Source: Bacteroidales bacterium
Lineage (GTDB): Bacteria; Bacteroidota; Bacteroidia; Bacteroidales; JAFGXI01
NCBI GenBank assembly: GCA_027064025.1
Contig: JAMOQL010000242.1
Span: 1 to 32,962, forward strand
Direction: 5' to 3'
DNA: 32,962 nucleotides
The position numbers and the translations under genes are program-made. A model generated the notes under the pieces. That model was not told the origin of the DNA, did no database searches, and saw nothing but the letters and a program-made list of their open reading frames with translations. Shown here piece by piece: positions 18,455-25,697 of the stretch (positions are counted from its first letter, which is position 1; the number at the start of each line of letters is the position of its first letter).

Positions 18455-20606
18455 CTACAATATCTAATTTAAAACTGAAGATTGAACCACCGCCACTGAA
18501 AGATTCAATTTCGAGTTTTGAGTTCATTTTTAATAATATATTATTTGCAATAAATAAACCAACACCTAAGCCTGGGTATTTTAGATGCTCATCTTCTTTG
18601 AATTTTCTAAAATCCTCTAAGACTTGGAGTAAGCGCTCTTTAGGAATTCCAACACCCGAATCGCTTACGGTAAAGCATATTTGATTATCGATTATTTTCG
18701 AACCAACATTAATAAATCCTTTTTCTGTAAATTGAAAAGCATTGTTAATTAATTTGTTAAATACAATATTTAGTTTAAAAAGATTAGCCTTTATCAATAA
18801 ATCTGTCTCACTAAAGCTAGTTGAAAATTCGATCGCTTCAGTTTTTTCAAAATATTTAGATTTAAGAAAATTATCATTTTCTACAGCAAAAACAATATCA
18901 GAATGTTTTACATTTTCTATTTTACACTTTAACAGACCTGCTTCAATCTTAGAAACATCAATAATGTCGTCAATAATATTTAATAGCTCAAAACCTTTAT
19001 TACGTACTATACTACTAAACCGACTGACGTTTTCAAGTTGCACATCGGGTTCGCATAATAAATCGGAAAATCCCATTATTGAATTCAAAGGAGTGCGTAT
19101 TTCGTGTGAAATATTTGCTAAAAATTTAGACTTTAACAAATCAGATTCTTCTGCTCTTAATTTTGCTATATTAAGTTCTTTTGTTCGTCCTTCGACAATT
19201 TCTTCAAGTTCAGTATTATATCTGTTAATAATTACATTTCGTTTATTAATGCTTGTGTTTAATATTCTAATCTTCTTATTAGTTCTTTTTATCGTTATTA
19301 TTAAAATAATTAATATTAGAATGAAAAATAATCCAATCGTTAGTAAAATATTTTTGGTGTAAATCTCATTATTATTATTTTCAATTTCTTGTAATCTTAT
19401 TTTTTTATCTTTAGAAGCTAATTTAAGTAAATGTTTAGTTTGAATGATTTCCATTTCATTCTGATATTTCGCTAAGGCTTCTTCCGAACTTTTTTCTTGG
19501 TTTTTTTTAAGTATTTTTTTGTAAGTATTAAAATATTTCAGAAAATTTAACTTGTTATTATTCATTCCGGCTACTATAACAAGATTTTGGTAGATTTTAT
19601 CTAATAGGTAGTCAATCTTGTTTTCTTTAGAAATTTGGAGTGCTTTTAGTAAATATTGATTCGCTCTAGTATATTTTTTTTTAATATTATTTAATTCACC
19701 TAAATTTAAATATGAAAAAGTGAGAGGAGCCTTATATTGATCGTTAATACGAATGGCATCAATGAAATATTCAGTAGCTAAGTCATAATGTTTTAAATTC
19801 AAATTAGCAAATCCCATATTATTTAATGTGATGATCTGATAATAAGTAGAATTGTTATCTTCAAAATAGCTGTAAGAGGCTGTTAAATATTCTAGTCCCA
19901 ATTTGTACTTGTCCGACTTTACAAATAAAACCCCTAGATTATGCTTGGTGATAGCAATATACTTGGTATTATTAAGAGATAAATAATAGTTTAAAGCCGT
20001 GGAGTAGTGTTTAATTGCAACTTTATTATTAAAGTTACTGTATAAATTACCTAAATTATTTTCAATCTTTGCAAGTCCAGATGTATCTTGCGCTTGTTGG
20101 TATTCTAACATTGCAAGATTATTGTAGTGTATGGCGCTATCTATTTGCCCATTAAGACGATAGGCGACACCAATGTTACAATAAGCACCTTTAGTCTTGT
20201 TGTGGTAACCCATGTTTTTTTCTACATTTACTTCTTCCTTAAAGAAATAGATGGCCGAGTCAATAATTCCAAGATGATAATAATTTAAAGCTAAATAATA
20301 ATATATGTCAGAATAGTTAATGTTTGAATAATCGATATTGTTATGTATGGACTTGAATAATAACAAGTTAGATTTTATGTAGAATTTGTTCTTACTGTGG
20401 ATTATTCCCTCAAAATAATTTAGCTCATTTTCTTTAAATAATTTTGAATTAGAATTAATAAATATTGAACAGGAGTCAGGGCTTTTGTCAAGAATTTGTT
20501 GAGTTTTCTGGTATAAAGAGTCTCTATTAAAATTTTTTGTAGAATAAGCTAACTTAGAAATTAATAAGAGCAAGAATACGATAAATAATAGTTGTAAATT
20601 TTTCAT
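18447..20606 (-). CDS. TPR-repeat membrane sensor histidine kinase without receiver domain
   Basis: A 719-residue sensor kinase. The ATG at 20606 was chosen because it opens a signal peptide (MKNLQLLFIVFLLLLISKLA). The longer frame from 20645 would read through a terminator hairpin. Residues about 40-370 hold six or more tetratricopeptide repeats (for example GAYCNIGVAYRLNGQIDSA, ITLNNMGFANLNLKHYDLA), placed outside the cytoplasm by one membrane helix at about 417-440 (LLTIGLFFILILIILIITI). A coiled coil leads to HisKA with ANISHEIRTPLNSIMGFSD (phosphoacceptor H501). The ATPase domain has N box NKLINNAFQFTEKG, G1 SDSGVGIPKER and G2 GLGVGLFIANNI. There is no response regulator in the protein or nearby. 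The next two genes (barrel, S41 peptidase) overlap it and are surely co-translated. Confidence 0.92.
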   Translation of the reverse strand: MKNLQLLFIVFLLLLISKLAYSTKNFNRDSLYQKTQQILDKSPDSCSIFINSNSKLFKENELNYFEGIIHSKNKFYIKSNLLLFKSIHNNIDYSNINYSDIYYYLALNYYHLGIIDSAIYFFKEEVNVEKNMGYHNKTKGAYCNIGVAYRLNGQIDSAIHYNNLAMLEYQQAQDTSGLAKIENNLGNLYSNFNNKVAIKHYSTALNYYLSLNNTKYIAITKHNLGVLFVKSDKYKLGLEYLTASYSYFEDNNSTYYQIITLNNMGFANLNLKHYDLATEYFIDAIRINDQYKAPLTFSYLNLGELNNIKKKYTRANQYLLKALQISKENKIDYLLDKIYQNLVIVAGMNNNKLNFLKYFNTYKKILKKNQEKSSEEALAKYQNEMEIIQTKHLLKLASKDKKIRLQEIENNNNEIYTKNILLTIGLFFILILIILIITIKRTNKKIRILNTSINKRNVIINRYNTELEEIVEGRTKELNIAKLRAEESDLLKSKFLANISHEIRTPLNSIMGFSDLLCEPDVQLENVSRFSSIVRNKGFELLNIIDDIIDVSKIEAGLLKCKIENVKHSDIVFAVENDNFLKSKYFEKTEAIEFSTSFSETDLLIKANLFKLNIVFNKLINNAFQFTEKGFINVGSKIIDNQICFTVSDSGVGIPKERLLQVLEDFRKFKEDEHLKYPGLGVGLFIANNILLKMNSKLEIESFSGGGSIFSFKLDIVDA

Positions 20607-20643
20607 AAAAAAAGAGTTGTACCAAAGATAATAGATACAACCC
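20607..20643 (-). terminator. Terminator whose T-tract abuts the histidine kinase start codon
   Basis: On the reverse strand GGGTTGTA (20643-20636) pairs with TACAACTC (20621-20614, one G-U pair), followed by seven T (20613-20607). The T-tract ends exactly at the kinase ATG (20606-20604). It should terminate the small EF-Tu-domain-like gene, which stops at 20667. The loop contains TATCTTTG, an exact TAnnTTTG match that could be the -7 element of the kinase gene. Confidence 0.7.
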
Positions 20644-20666
20644 AATATAAGAAATTATTAATAAAT

Positions 20667-20924
20667 TTATTCTACAATATCTATTACTTGTCCGGCTCCA
20701 ACGGTATGGTGTTCCTTTACTTCATCTCCATCTTTAGTTTTAACATCTTGTTCAAGTTTTATAATAACAGTTACTGTTTCCCCAATATTTATGATTGTAA
20801 CTCCTGGAGGAAATTCCATAAAACCAACAGATTCATCACCACTCTCAAAAACAAAAGTGTAATCTTTGTTGGGGTACATAGCGTCTTTTATCGCTGTCAT
20901 CTTTACTTTAATTACTTTAGCCAT
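20667..20924 (-). CDS. Small protein resembling a free-standing EF-Tu domain 3
   Basis: An 85-residue protein with no signal peptide. Its C-terminal 60 residues track the C-terminal beta-barrel domain of elongation factor Tu. FPPGVTIINIGETVTVIIKL corresponds to the EF-Tu pattern of LPEGVEMVMPGDNV followed by an alternating strand. HHTVGAGQVIDIVE matches the EF-Tu ending GRTVGAGVVTKII. No GTPase domain or domain 2 precedes it: the start (MAKVIKVKMTAIKDAMYPNK) is directly after a divergent intergenic region. In EF-Tu this domain contacts the tRNA T-arm and EF-Ts; what a detached copy does is unknown. It is 60 bases upstream of the kinase gene but separated by a terminator, so it is probably monocistronic. 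The resemblance is my alignment by eye. Confidence 0.65.
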   Translation of the reverse strand: MAKVIKVKMTAIKDAMYPNKDYTFVFESGDESVGFMEFPPGVTIINIGETVTVIIKLEQDVKTKDGDEVKEHHTVGAGQVIDIVE

Positions 20925-21011
20925 AATATTATAAGTTTTAGTTTGAAAATAAATTACTCTAAATGTACAAAAAAATACCTATATTACCAACAATATGAAA
21001 AACAAATTACA

Positions 21012-21731
21012 ATGAAAGCTATTATTTTTGCTGCAGGATTAGGTACAAGAATTCAACAAATTAGTAAGGGCAGACCCAAAGCCCTTGTTGAAATAAATAA
21101 AAAAACATTACTCGAAATTGCTATTGGATTTCTTTCAGATAACGGAATTGATGAAGTAATTGTAAATATACACCATCAGGCGGTCTTAATGCGAACATAT
21201 ATTTCTTCTCAAAGATTTTCAATTCCCGTGACTATTTCAGACGAGTCAGATTTACTTTTAGATACGGGAGGAGGCTTACTAAAGGCTAGATCGTTTTTTA
21301 AAGGGGAGGAAGATTTTATTGTCTATAATGTCGATGTACTTTCTAATATAAATATACAAAAGATGCTTAAGGTTCACAAAAAATCGGAAGCTCTAGCAAC
21401 ATTAGCTGTTCGAACACGACTAACGTCTAGATATTTATTGTTTAACTATAGTAATAGAATGATTGGTTGGGAGAATGTGAAAACACAAGAAAAAATTATT
21501 CACACTAACGAAAATTATCGGCAATTAGCTTTTTCAGGAATTCATATTCTTTCGACTAAAGTTTTTAGTCTGTTGGAGCAAGAAAAAGAAAAAAAATTCT
21601 CAATTACAAAATCTTATATAAATTTAGCTAAAGATAATTTAGTTATGGCTTATGTCCATGATAACGATTATTGGTTCGATGTTGGTAAACCAAAAAGTTA
21701 TCGGGAAGCAGTAGATTTCTTAAATCAATAA
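21012..21731 (+). CDS. Nucleotidyltransferase of the sugar-nucleotide (NDP-sugar pyrophosphorylase-like) family
   Basis: Transfers an NMP from NTP to a phosphorylated sugar or similar substrate. The 239-residue protein begins at the ATG at 21012, whose product opens with the family signature MKAIIFAAGLGTRIQ and KGRPKALVEINKKTLLE. The frame is open further upstream, but that part is unrelated. Other conserved pieces are VNIHHQA, DTGGGLLKA, the metal-binding aspartate in VYNVDVLSNI, AFSGIHILS and the closing YWFDVGKPKSYREA. Short members like this include MurNAc-1-phosphate uridylyltransferase (MurU) and mannose-1-phosphate guanylyltransferase-like enzymes. No partner kinase lies nearby, so the substrate is open. 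It converges on the EamA transporter gene with an 8-base gap. Confidence 0.85.
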   Translation: MKAIIFAAGLGTRIQQISKGRPKALVEINKKTLLEIAIGFLSDNGIDEVIVNIHHQAVLMRTYISSQRFSIPVTISDESDLLLDTGGGLLKARSFFKGEEDFIVYNVDVLSNINIQKMLKVHKKSEALATLAVRTRLTSRYLLFNYSNRMIGWENVKTQEKIIHTNENYRQLAFSGIHILSTKVFSLLEQEKEKKFSITKSYINLAKDNLVMAYVHDNDYWFDVGKPKSYREAVDFLNQ

Positions 21732-21739
21732 TTATTTTG

Positions 21740-22657
21740 TTATCCCTCAGTAACAGAAGTAAAGGGTTTGCTAATAGATTTCTTCTTCTTTTCAGAAATC
21801 AAAAGCCCACCAATTACTAAAATAATTCCAACGTATTTTATGAAATCAAGTTTTTCATCTAAAACAAAGTATGAAACAACGATTGTGAAAATAGGGATTA
21901 GATTAGTATAAACTCCAATTTTGGCTACACCAAAGTATTTTAATGCGTGAGTATATAGGATAAATGCCATATTCGATGCAAAAATAGCTAATAATACAAT
22001 ATAGATAAAGTCGCTTTGAATAATACCAATTTCCGAAAATTGTTTATAATCGGATATTAAAAAGAATGGAAAAAAAGCAATGCTAGCAATTATGTTTTGC
22101 CAAGCAACAATTGTAAATGTATTGTATTTGTAGGTAATTTGTTTTAGAACAACAGTGTAACCCAGTGCTGAAAAAACAGCCAACAATAATAAAGCAATAC
22201 CTAACGGTTGACCAAAGAGGCTGAAATCTTTATTTATTATCACAAAAAGAACGCCGATTACACTTATTAATACGCCAAGAATATTGTTTCTTGTAACTTT
22301 CTCTTTAAAAATATAGTACCCGAGTATAGGCATAAATAAAGGAATAGTTGCGATTAATATAGATGCCGTACTTGCAGAAACTAATTGCAATCCAAAATTT
22401 TCACCAATAAAATATAAGAAAGGTTCAAAAAAGGAAAGGAGTAAAATAATTTTATAGTCTTCTTTTTTAATTTTTTGAAGAGTACCTAAAATTTTAGAAA
22501 AAATTAAAAGAAAAACCCCTGCGATGGATAAACGAAAAAATAATACGGTAAATGGGTTATAGGTTTCAAAGGCAAATTTACTCCATATAAAAGACATAGA
22601 CCAAAGTAGCATAGAAGTAATTATGGCTATGTAACTAAAGGTTTTGGGGTTTTTCAT
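21740..22657 (-). CDS. EamA/DMT-family transporter
   Basis: Inner-membrane transporter of the drug/metabolite superfamily, 305 residues with ten predicted helices in two EamA repeats. The first repeat starts YIAIITSMLLWSMSFIWSKF and includes FFRLSIAGVFLL; the second starts LLLLAVFSALGYTVVLKQI and ends GVYTNLIPIFTIVVSYFVLDEKL, a conserved EamA segment. The tail is lysine-rich and cytoplasmic (EKKKKS). Family members export amino acids, purines or other metabolites; this one cannot be assigned. The start codon lies 15 bases after the terminator of the upstream ferredoxin gene. Confidence 0.88.
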   Translation of the reverse strand: MKNPKTFSYIAIITSMLLWSMSFIWSKFAFETYNPFTVLFFRLSIAGVFLLIFSKILGTLQKIKKEDYKIILLLSFFEPFLYFIGENFGLQLVSASTASILIATIPLFMPILGYYIFKEKVTRNNILGVLISVIGVLFVIINKDFSLFGQPLGIALLLLAVFSALGYTVVLKQITYKYNTFTIVAWQNIIASIAFFPFFLISDYKQFSEIGIIQSDFIYIVLLAIFASNMAFILYTHALKYFGVAKIGVYTNLIPIFTIVVSYFVLDEKLDFIKYVGIILVIGGLLISEKKKKSISKPFTSVTEG

Positions 22658-22673
22658 GATAAATATGTTATAT

Positions 22674-22709
22674 AAAAAAAACTGTCCAAATTTATAATTT
22701 GGACAGTTT
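22674..22709 (-). terminator. Terminator between ferredoxin and EamA genes
   Basis: A perfect 12-bp stem (22681-22692 with 22696-22707, three-base loop, extendable by A-T pairs) is followed on the reverse strand by seven T (complement of 22674-22680). It is 24 bases after the ferredoxin stop and 16 bases before the EamA start. On the reverse strand the loop and 3' arm contain TAAATTTG, an exact -7 match. Confidence 0.85.
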
Positions 22710-22732
22710 ATCTTGTACTTTTTACGAAATAT

Positions 22733-22900
22733 CTATTCAGGGCTGATAGCCTCAACTGGACAAACGTCAGCGCAAGCGCCACAGTCAGTACAGATTTCAG
22801 CATCAATTACATAGATATCGCCCTCAGAGATAGCCTCTACTGGACATTCGTCGATACATGATCCACATGCAGTACAATCATCAGAAATTTTGTAAGCCAT
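22733..22900 (-). CDS. 2x[4Fe-4S] ferredoxin
   Basis: A 55-residue bacterial-type ferredoxin. It contains two CxxCxxCxxxCP motifs: C9-C12-C15-C19-P20 (CTACGSCIDECP) and C37-C40-C43-C47-P48 (CTDCGACADVCP). The spacing is regular and each motif is followed by VEAIS, so both should bind [4Fe-4S] clusters. It starts at ATG MAYKISDD and ends SPE before TAG at 22735-22733. It is acidic and cytoplasmic, a low-potential electron carrier for oxidoreductases such as pyruvate:ferredoxin oxidoreductase. Its base composition is noticeably less AT-rich than neighbouring genes, as expected of a highly expressed gene. It has its own -7 element and terminator. Confidence 0.95.
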   Translation of the reverse strand: MAYKISDDCTACGSCIDECPVEAISEGDIYVIDAEICTDCGACADVCPVEAISPE

Positions 22901-22930
22901 AATTTTATTGTTTTATTTAGTTAAACGTTG

Positions 22931-22938
22931 CAAATATA
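22931..22938 (-). promoter_or_regulatory. Candidate -7 element of the ferredoxin gene
   Basis: On the reverse strand TATATTTG matches TAnnTTTG exactly, 30 bases before the ATG at 22900. No clear TTG lies at the standard distance upstream. Confidence 0.5.
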
Positions 22939-23035
22939 TATAATTCTCAATATTATATTAATATTTTTAAAAGGATTTTTTGAACAAGTATAAGTATTTA
23001 TTAATGGTGTAAATTAACAATAAGAGTGTATGGGT

Positions 23036-23057
23036 AAAAAGATACCTTGTAAAGGTA
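23036..23057 (-). terminator. Probable terminator downstream of the ThrRS-editing-domain gene
   Basis: On the reverse strand TACCTT-TAC-AAGGTA (23057-23043) forms a perfect 6-bp hairpin followed by TC and a run of five T. It is 80 bases downstream of the stop codon at 23138. The stem is short, so confidence is moderate. The rest of 22939-23137 shows no gene. Confidence 0.5.
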
Positions 23058-23137
23058 AATCATTCAGACAAATACACACTTTTGATAGAGTGAAATAATT
23101 ATTGCTTTGTACTTCTTATTATTAGAATTGTCAGTTT

Positions 23138-23548
23138 TTAAAAGCTTTTAAAAACTCTAGCCAAAGATTTACCTGGGGCATCTAACTTAATATCTAAAAA
23201 GTATCCAAATGGTGTTTGAAAGCTTTCGTAATCTGCATTTTTCATTCTTGCATCGACCAAGTCGAACAATTCTTTGGTGAAGTCTGGAGAGGCTTTACTT
23301 TCTGATAAATGAGCAAAAGAATGAAGAATAACCCGCATGGTATCATTTTTTTTAGCAGCCCATTTTAGGTTTTTAACCAATTTCTTTTCAACTTTTTTAA
23401 TATCTTCTTGGTCGTGCTCTTCAGCTTGAATAAAAGCCAAAATTGCATTTTCTATAGTTTCGCCATCCGTAATTGTTTCAAATTCTTCTAAGGTTTTGCT
23501 TCTAGGGTGATAAGAAAAAGAATCGGTATACATCATCAATAATTTCAT
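23138..23548 (-). CDS. Free-standing archaeal-type threonyl-tRNA synthetase editing domain
   Basis: A 136-residue protein that resembles, end to end, the N-terminal editing domain of archaeal threonyl-tRNA synthetases (tRNA-Thr_ED family, D-aminoacyl-tRNA deacylase fold). In those enzymes the domain removes serine mischarged onto tRNA-Thr. Diagnostic parts are the start MKLLMMYTDSFSYHP, AFIQAEEHD in the second strand, VILHSFAHLSESKASP (conserved FAHLS) and FQTPFGYFLDIKLDAPGK (conserved PFGY), followed by a typical LARVFKSF end. No aminoacylation or anticodon-binding domain is attached. Bacterial ThrRS normally uses a different editing domain, so this is a trans-acting or repurposed copy. It is transcribed alone, divergently from uvrB. 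Confidence 0.8.
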   Translation of the reverse strand: MKLLMMYTDSFSYHPRSKTLEEFETITDGETIENAILAFIQAEEHDQEDIKKVEKKLVKNLKWAAKKNDTMRVILHSFAHLSESKASPDFTKELFDLVDARMKNADYESFQTPFGYFLDIKLDAPGKSLARVFKSF

Positions 23549-23569
23549 ATTTCTTTATGTATTAAGATT

Positions 23570-23593
23570 AAAGTTATAAAGTTATAAAGTTAT
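23570..23593. repeat. Three tandem copies of AAAGTTAT
   Basis: AAAGTTAT is repeated perfectly three times without spacers in the intergenic region between the editing-domain gene and uvrB, 22 bases upstream of the editing-domain start. It may be a slippage-prone leader element or simply a short microsatellite. Confidence 0.7.
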
Positions 23594-23638
23594 TTCCAAA
23601 ATATATCAGATTTTTTATATAAAACCAGACGAAGTCCG

Positions 23639-23646
23639 TATTTTTG
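23639..23646 (+). promoter_or_regulatory. -7 element of uvrB placed 4 bases before the start codon
   Basis: TATTTTTG matches TAnnTTTG exactly and ends 4 bases before the GTG at 23651, so transcription would start at or inside the first codon. It overlaps an in-frame TGA (23645-23647), which rules out a longer reading frame. No other exact -7 match was seen in 23549-23650, and the -33 element is not obvious. Confidence 0.5.
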
Positions 23647-23650
23647 AAGC

Positions 23651-25669
23651 GTGGATTTTAAAATACATTCGGAATATAAACCAACAGGAGATCAGCCTCA
23701 GGCCATTAAGAAATTATATCAAGGTATAAAAGATGGAGAAACCCATCAAACCTTATTGGGTGTAACGGGTTCTGGAAAAACTTTTACGATTGCTAATGTG
23801 GTGGAACAATACAATCGTCCAACTTTAGTTTTAAGTCATAACAAAACTTTGGCCGCTCAGCTCTATAGTGAATTTAAGGCTTTCTTCCCTGATAATAAGG
23901 TTGAATATTATGTTTCGTACTACGATTATTATCAGCCAGAAGCTTATTTACCTACTTCCGATACCTATATAGAGAAAGATTTAGCTATTAACGATGAAAT
24001 AGAAAAATTACGTTTAGCAACCACATCGGCATTACTTTCTGGTCGGAGCGATGTTATTGTTATTGCCTCTGTTTCATGTATTTATGGTATTGGAAATCCC
24101 GAAACATTTCACAAAAATATTATTGAAGTAAATAAATCACAAGTAATTGGCAGAGATTCTTTTTTGCATTTGCTAGTCGATAATTTATATTCTCGAACTA
24201 CAATAGAATTTAATAGAGGAACTTTTCGTGTAAAAGGCGATACCGTAGATGTTTTTTTAGCTTATGATGATATTGCTTATCGGATTGTTTTTTGGGACGA
24301 CGAAATTGAAGAAATTTATTCTATAGAACCCGAGACCTCATCTATTATTGAGGGACATGATAAAGTATTAATTTATCCAGCCAATTTATTTGTGACCGAA
24401 AAAGGAGCACTAAAAGATACTATTTATCAGATTCAAGACGATTTGGTTAAGCAAGTTGATTTTTTTAAAGAAATTGGGAAACCACTAGAAGCCAAGAGAA
24501 TAGAAGATAGAGTAACTTTTGATTTGGAAATGATTCGAGAAATTGGACATTGCTCAGGAATTGAAAATTATTCGCGTTATTTCGATGGTCGAGAAGCAGG
24601 GACACGTCCTTTTTGTTTGTTAGATTATTTCCCCGAAGATTATTTATTAGTGATTGATGAAAGTCACGTTACTATTTCGCAAGTTCGTGCTATGTATGGC
24701 GGTGATCGTTCGAGAAAGCAAAATCTTGTAGAATATGGATTCCGATTACCTTCGGCAATGGATAATCGTCCTTTACAATTCGAAGAATTTGAGGCATTAA
24801 CCAATCAAGTTATCTATGTTTCTGCCACTCCTGCCGATTATGAATTAGAAAAAACGGGGGGAGTGGTTGTAGAGCAATTAATCCGACCAACAGGCTTGTT
24901 AGATCCTGATATAATTGTAAAACCAAGTTTAAATCAGATTGACGATTTACTGGAAGAAATTCGTTTGAGAATAACTAAGAATGAGCGAGTTTTAGTAACT
25001 ACATTAACTAAAAGAATGGCCGAAGAATTAGATAAGTATTTATCTAAGATGGCTATTCGTTCACGATATATACACTCCGATGTAGATACCTTGGAACGTG
25101 TAGAAATAATGGAAGATTTGCGTGCTGGCAGATTCGATGTTTTAGTTGGGGTGAATTTATTACGTGAAGGTTTGGATTTGCCAGAAGTTTCTTTGGTTGC
25201 TATTCTCGACGCCGATAAAGAAGGTTTTCTAAGGTCAACACGTTCCTTAACACAAACAGCTGGTCGTGCAGCAAGAAATATTAATGGTAAAGTTATTATG
25301 TATGCTGATAAAATAACTAAATCGATGCAAATTACAATTGATGATACTAATAGAAGAAGAGAAATTCAGCTTAAATATAACGCCGATAATAATATCACCC
25401 CTAAGCAAATTGTAAAAGCTCAGAAATCAATTCTGGGGCAGGATAGCAAGGCTAAAAAGGCAAGAACTTATTCTAATACAATAACTACAAATGTAGCTGC
25501 AGACCCTGTTATTAAATATATGAATGCTGATGCTTTACAAAAAACGATTGAAAATACAAAAGTAACAATGCATAAGGCAGCAAAAGAGCTTGATTTTATT
25601 GAAGCTGCAAGATTGCGAGACGAGATTAAAGTGCTGAATCAATTATTGGAAATACAAAAGACAACGTAA
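23651..25669 (+). CDS. uvrB: Excinuclease ABC subunit B
   Basis: DNA-damage-verifying helicase-like subunit of nucleotide excision repair, working with UvrA and UvrC in the cytoplasm. The 672-residue protein is full length. It begins at a GTG with the conserved MDFKIHSEYKPTGDQPQAI and has Walker A GVTGSGKT (residues 37-44), the beta-hairpin YYDYYQPEAYLP (near 95), motif II VIDESH (near 335), motif IV-VI segments including LREGLDLPEVSLV and QTAGRAARN, and a C-terminal UVR domain (EAARLRDEIKVL) that binds UvrC. The GTG is the only possible start near this point because a TGA lies just upstream in frame. mntP follows after 28 bases. Confidence 0.97.
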   Translation: MDFKIHSEYKPTGDQPQAIKKLYQGIKDGETHQTLLGVTGSGKTFTIANVVEQYNRPTLVLSHNKTLAAQLYSEFKAFFPDNKVEYYVSYYDYYQPEAYLPTSDTYIEKDLAINDEIEKLRLATTSALLSGRSDVIVIASVSCIYGIGNPETFHKNIIEVNKSQVIGRDSFLHLLVDNLYSRTTIEFNRGTFRVKGDTVDVFLAYDDIAYRIVFWDDEIEEIYSIEPETSSIIEGHDKVLIYPANLFVTEKGALKDTIYQIQDDLVKQVDFFKEIGKPLEAKRIEDRVTFDLEMIREIGHCSGIENYSRYFDGREAGTRPFCLLDYFPEDYLLVIDESHVTISQVRAMYGGDRSRKQNLVEYGFRLPSAMDNRPLQFEEFEALTNQVIYVSATPADYELEKTGGVVVEQLIRPTGLLDPDIIVKPSLNQIDDLLEEIRLRITKNERVLVTTLTKRMAEELDKYLSKMAIRSRYIHSDVDTLERVEIMEDLRAGRFDVLVGVNLLREGLDLPEVSLVAILDADKEGFLRSTRSLTQTAGRAARNINGKVIMYADKITKSMQITIDDTNRRREIQLKYNADNNITPKQIVKAQKSILGQDSKAKKARTYSNTITTNVAADPVIKYMNADALQKTIENTKVTMHKAAKELDFIEAARLRDEIKVLNQLLEIQKTT

Positions 25670-25697
25670 AGTCTTGTTTGGCGATATTAGAATAAAA

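Noticed and set aside
18742-19362. 206-codon frame on the + strand
   Set aside because: It lies antisense within the histidine kinase gene, which has complete kinase motifs. The antisense product resembles no family and reads like a shadow translation.
20607-20645. Earlier ATG for the histidine kinase at 20645
   Set aside because: It would translate through a terminator hairpin and put MGCIYYLWYNSFF before a complete signal peptide that starts at 20606.
20688-21011. 108-residue N-terminal extension of the nucleotidyltransferase
   Set aside because: It overlaps the reverse-strand EF-Tu-like gene. The family signature begins exactly at the Met encoded at 21012.
25674-25697. TTG start for mntP
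   Set aside because: The eight extra residues precede the first membrane helix and are not typical of MntP; the ATG at 25698 gives the normal length.
25670-25697. Manganese riboswitch before mntP
   Set aside because: The 28-base gap is far too short for a yybP-ykoY element.
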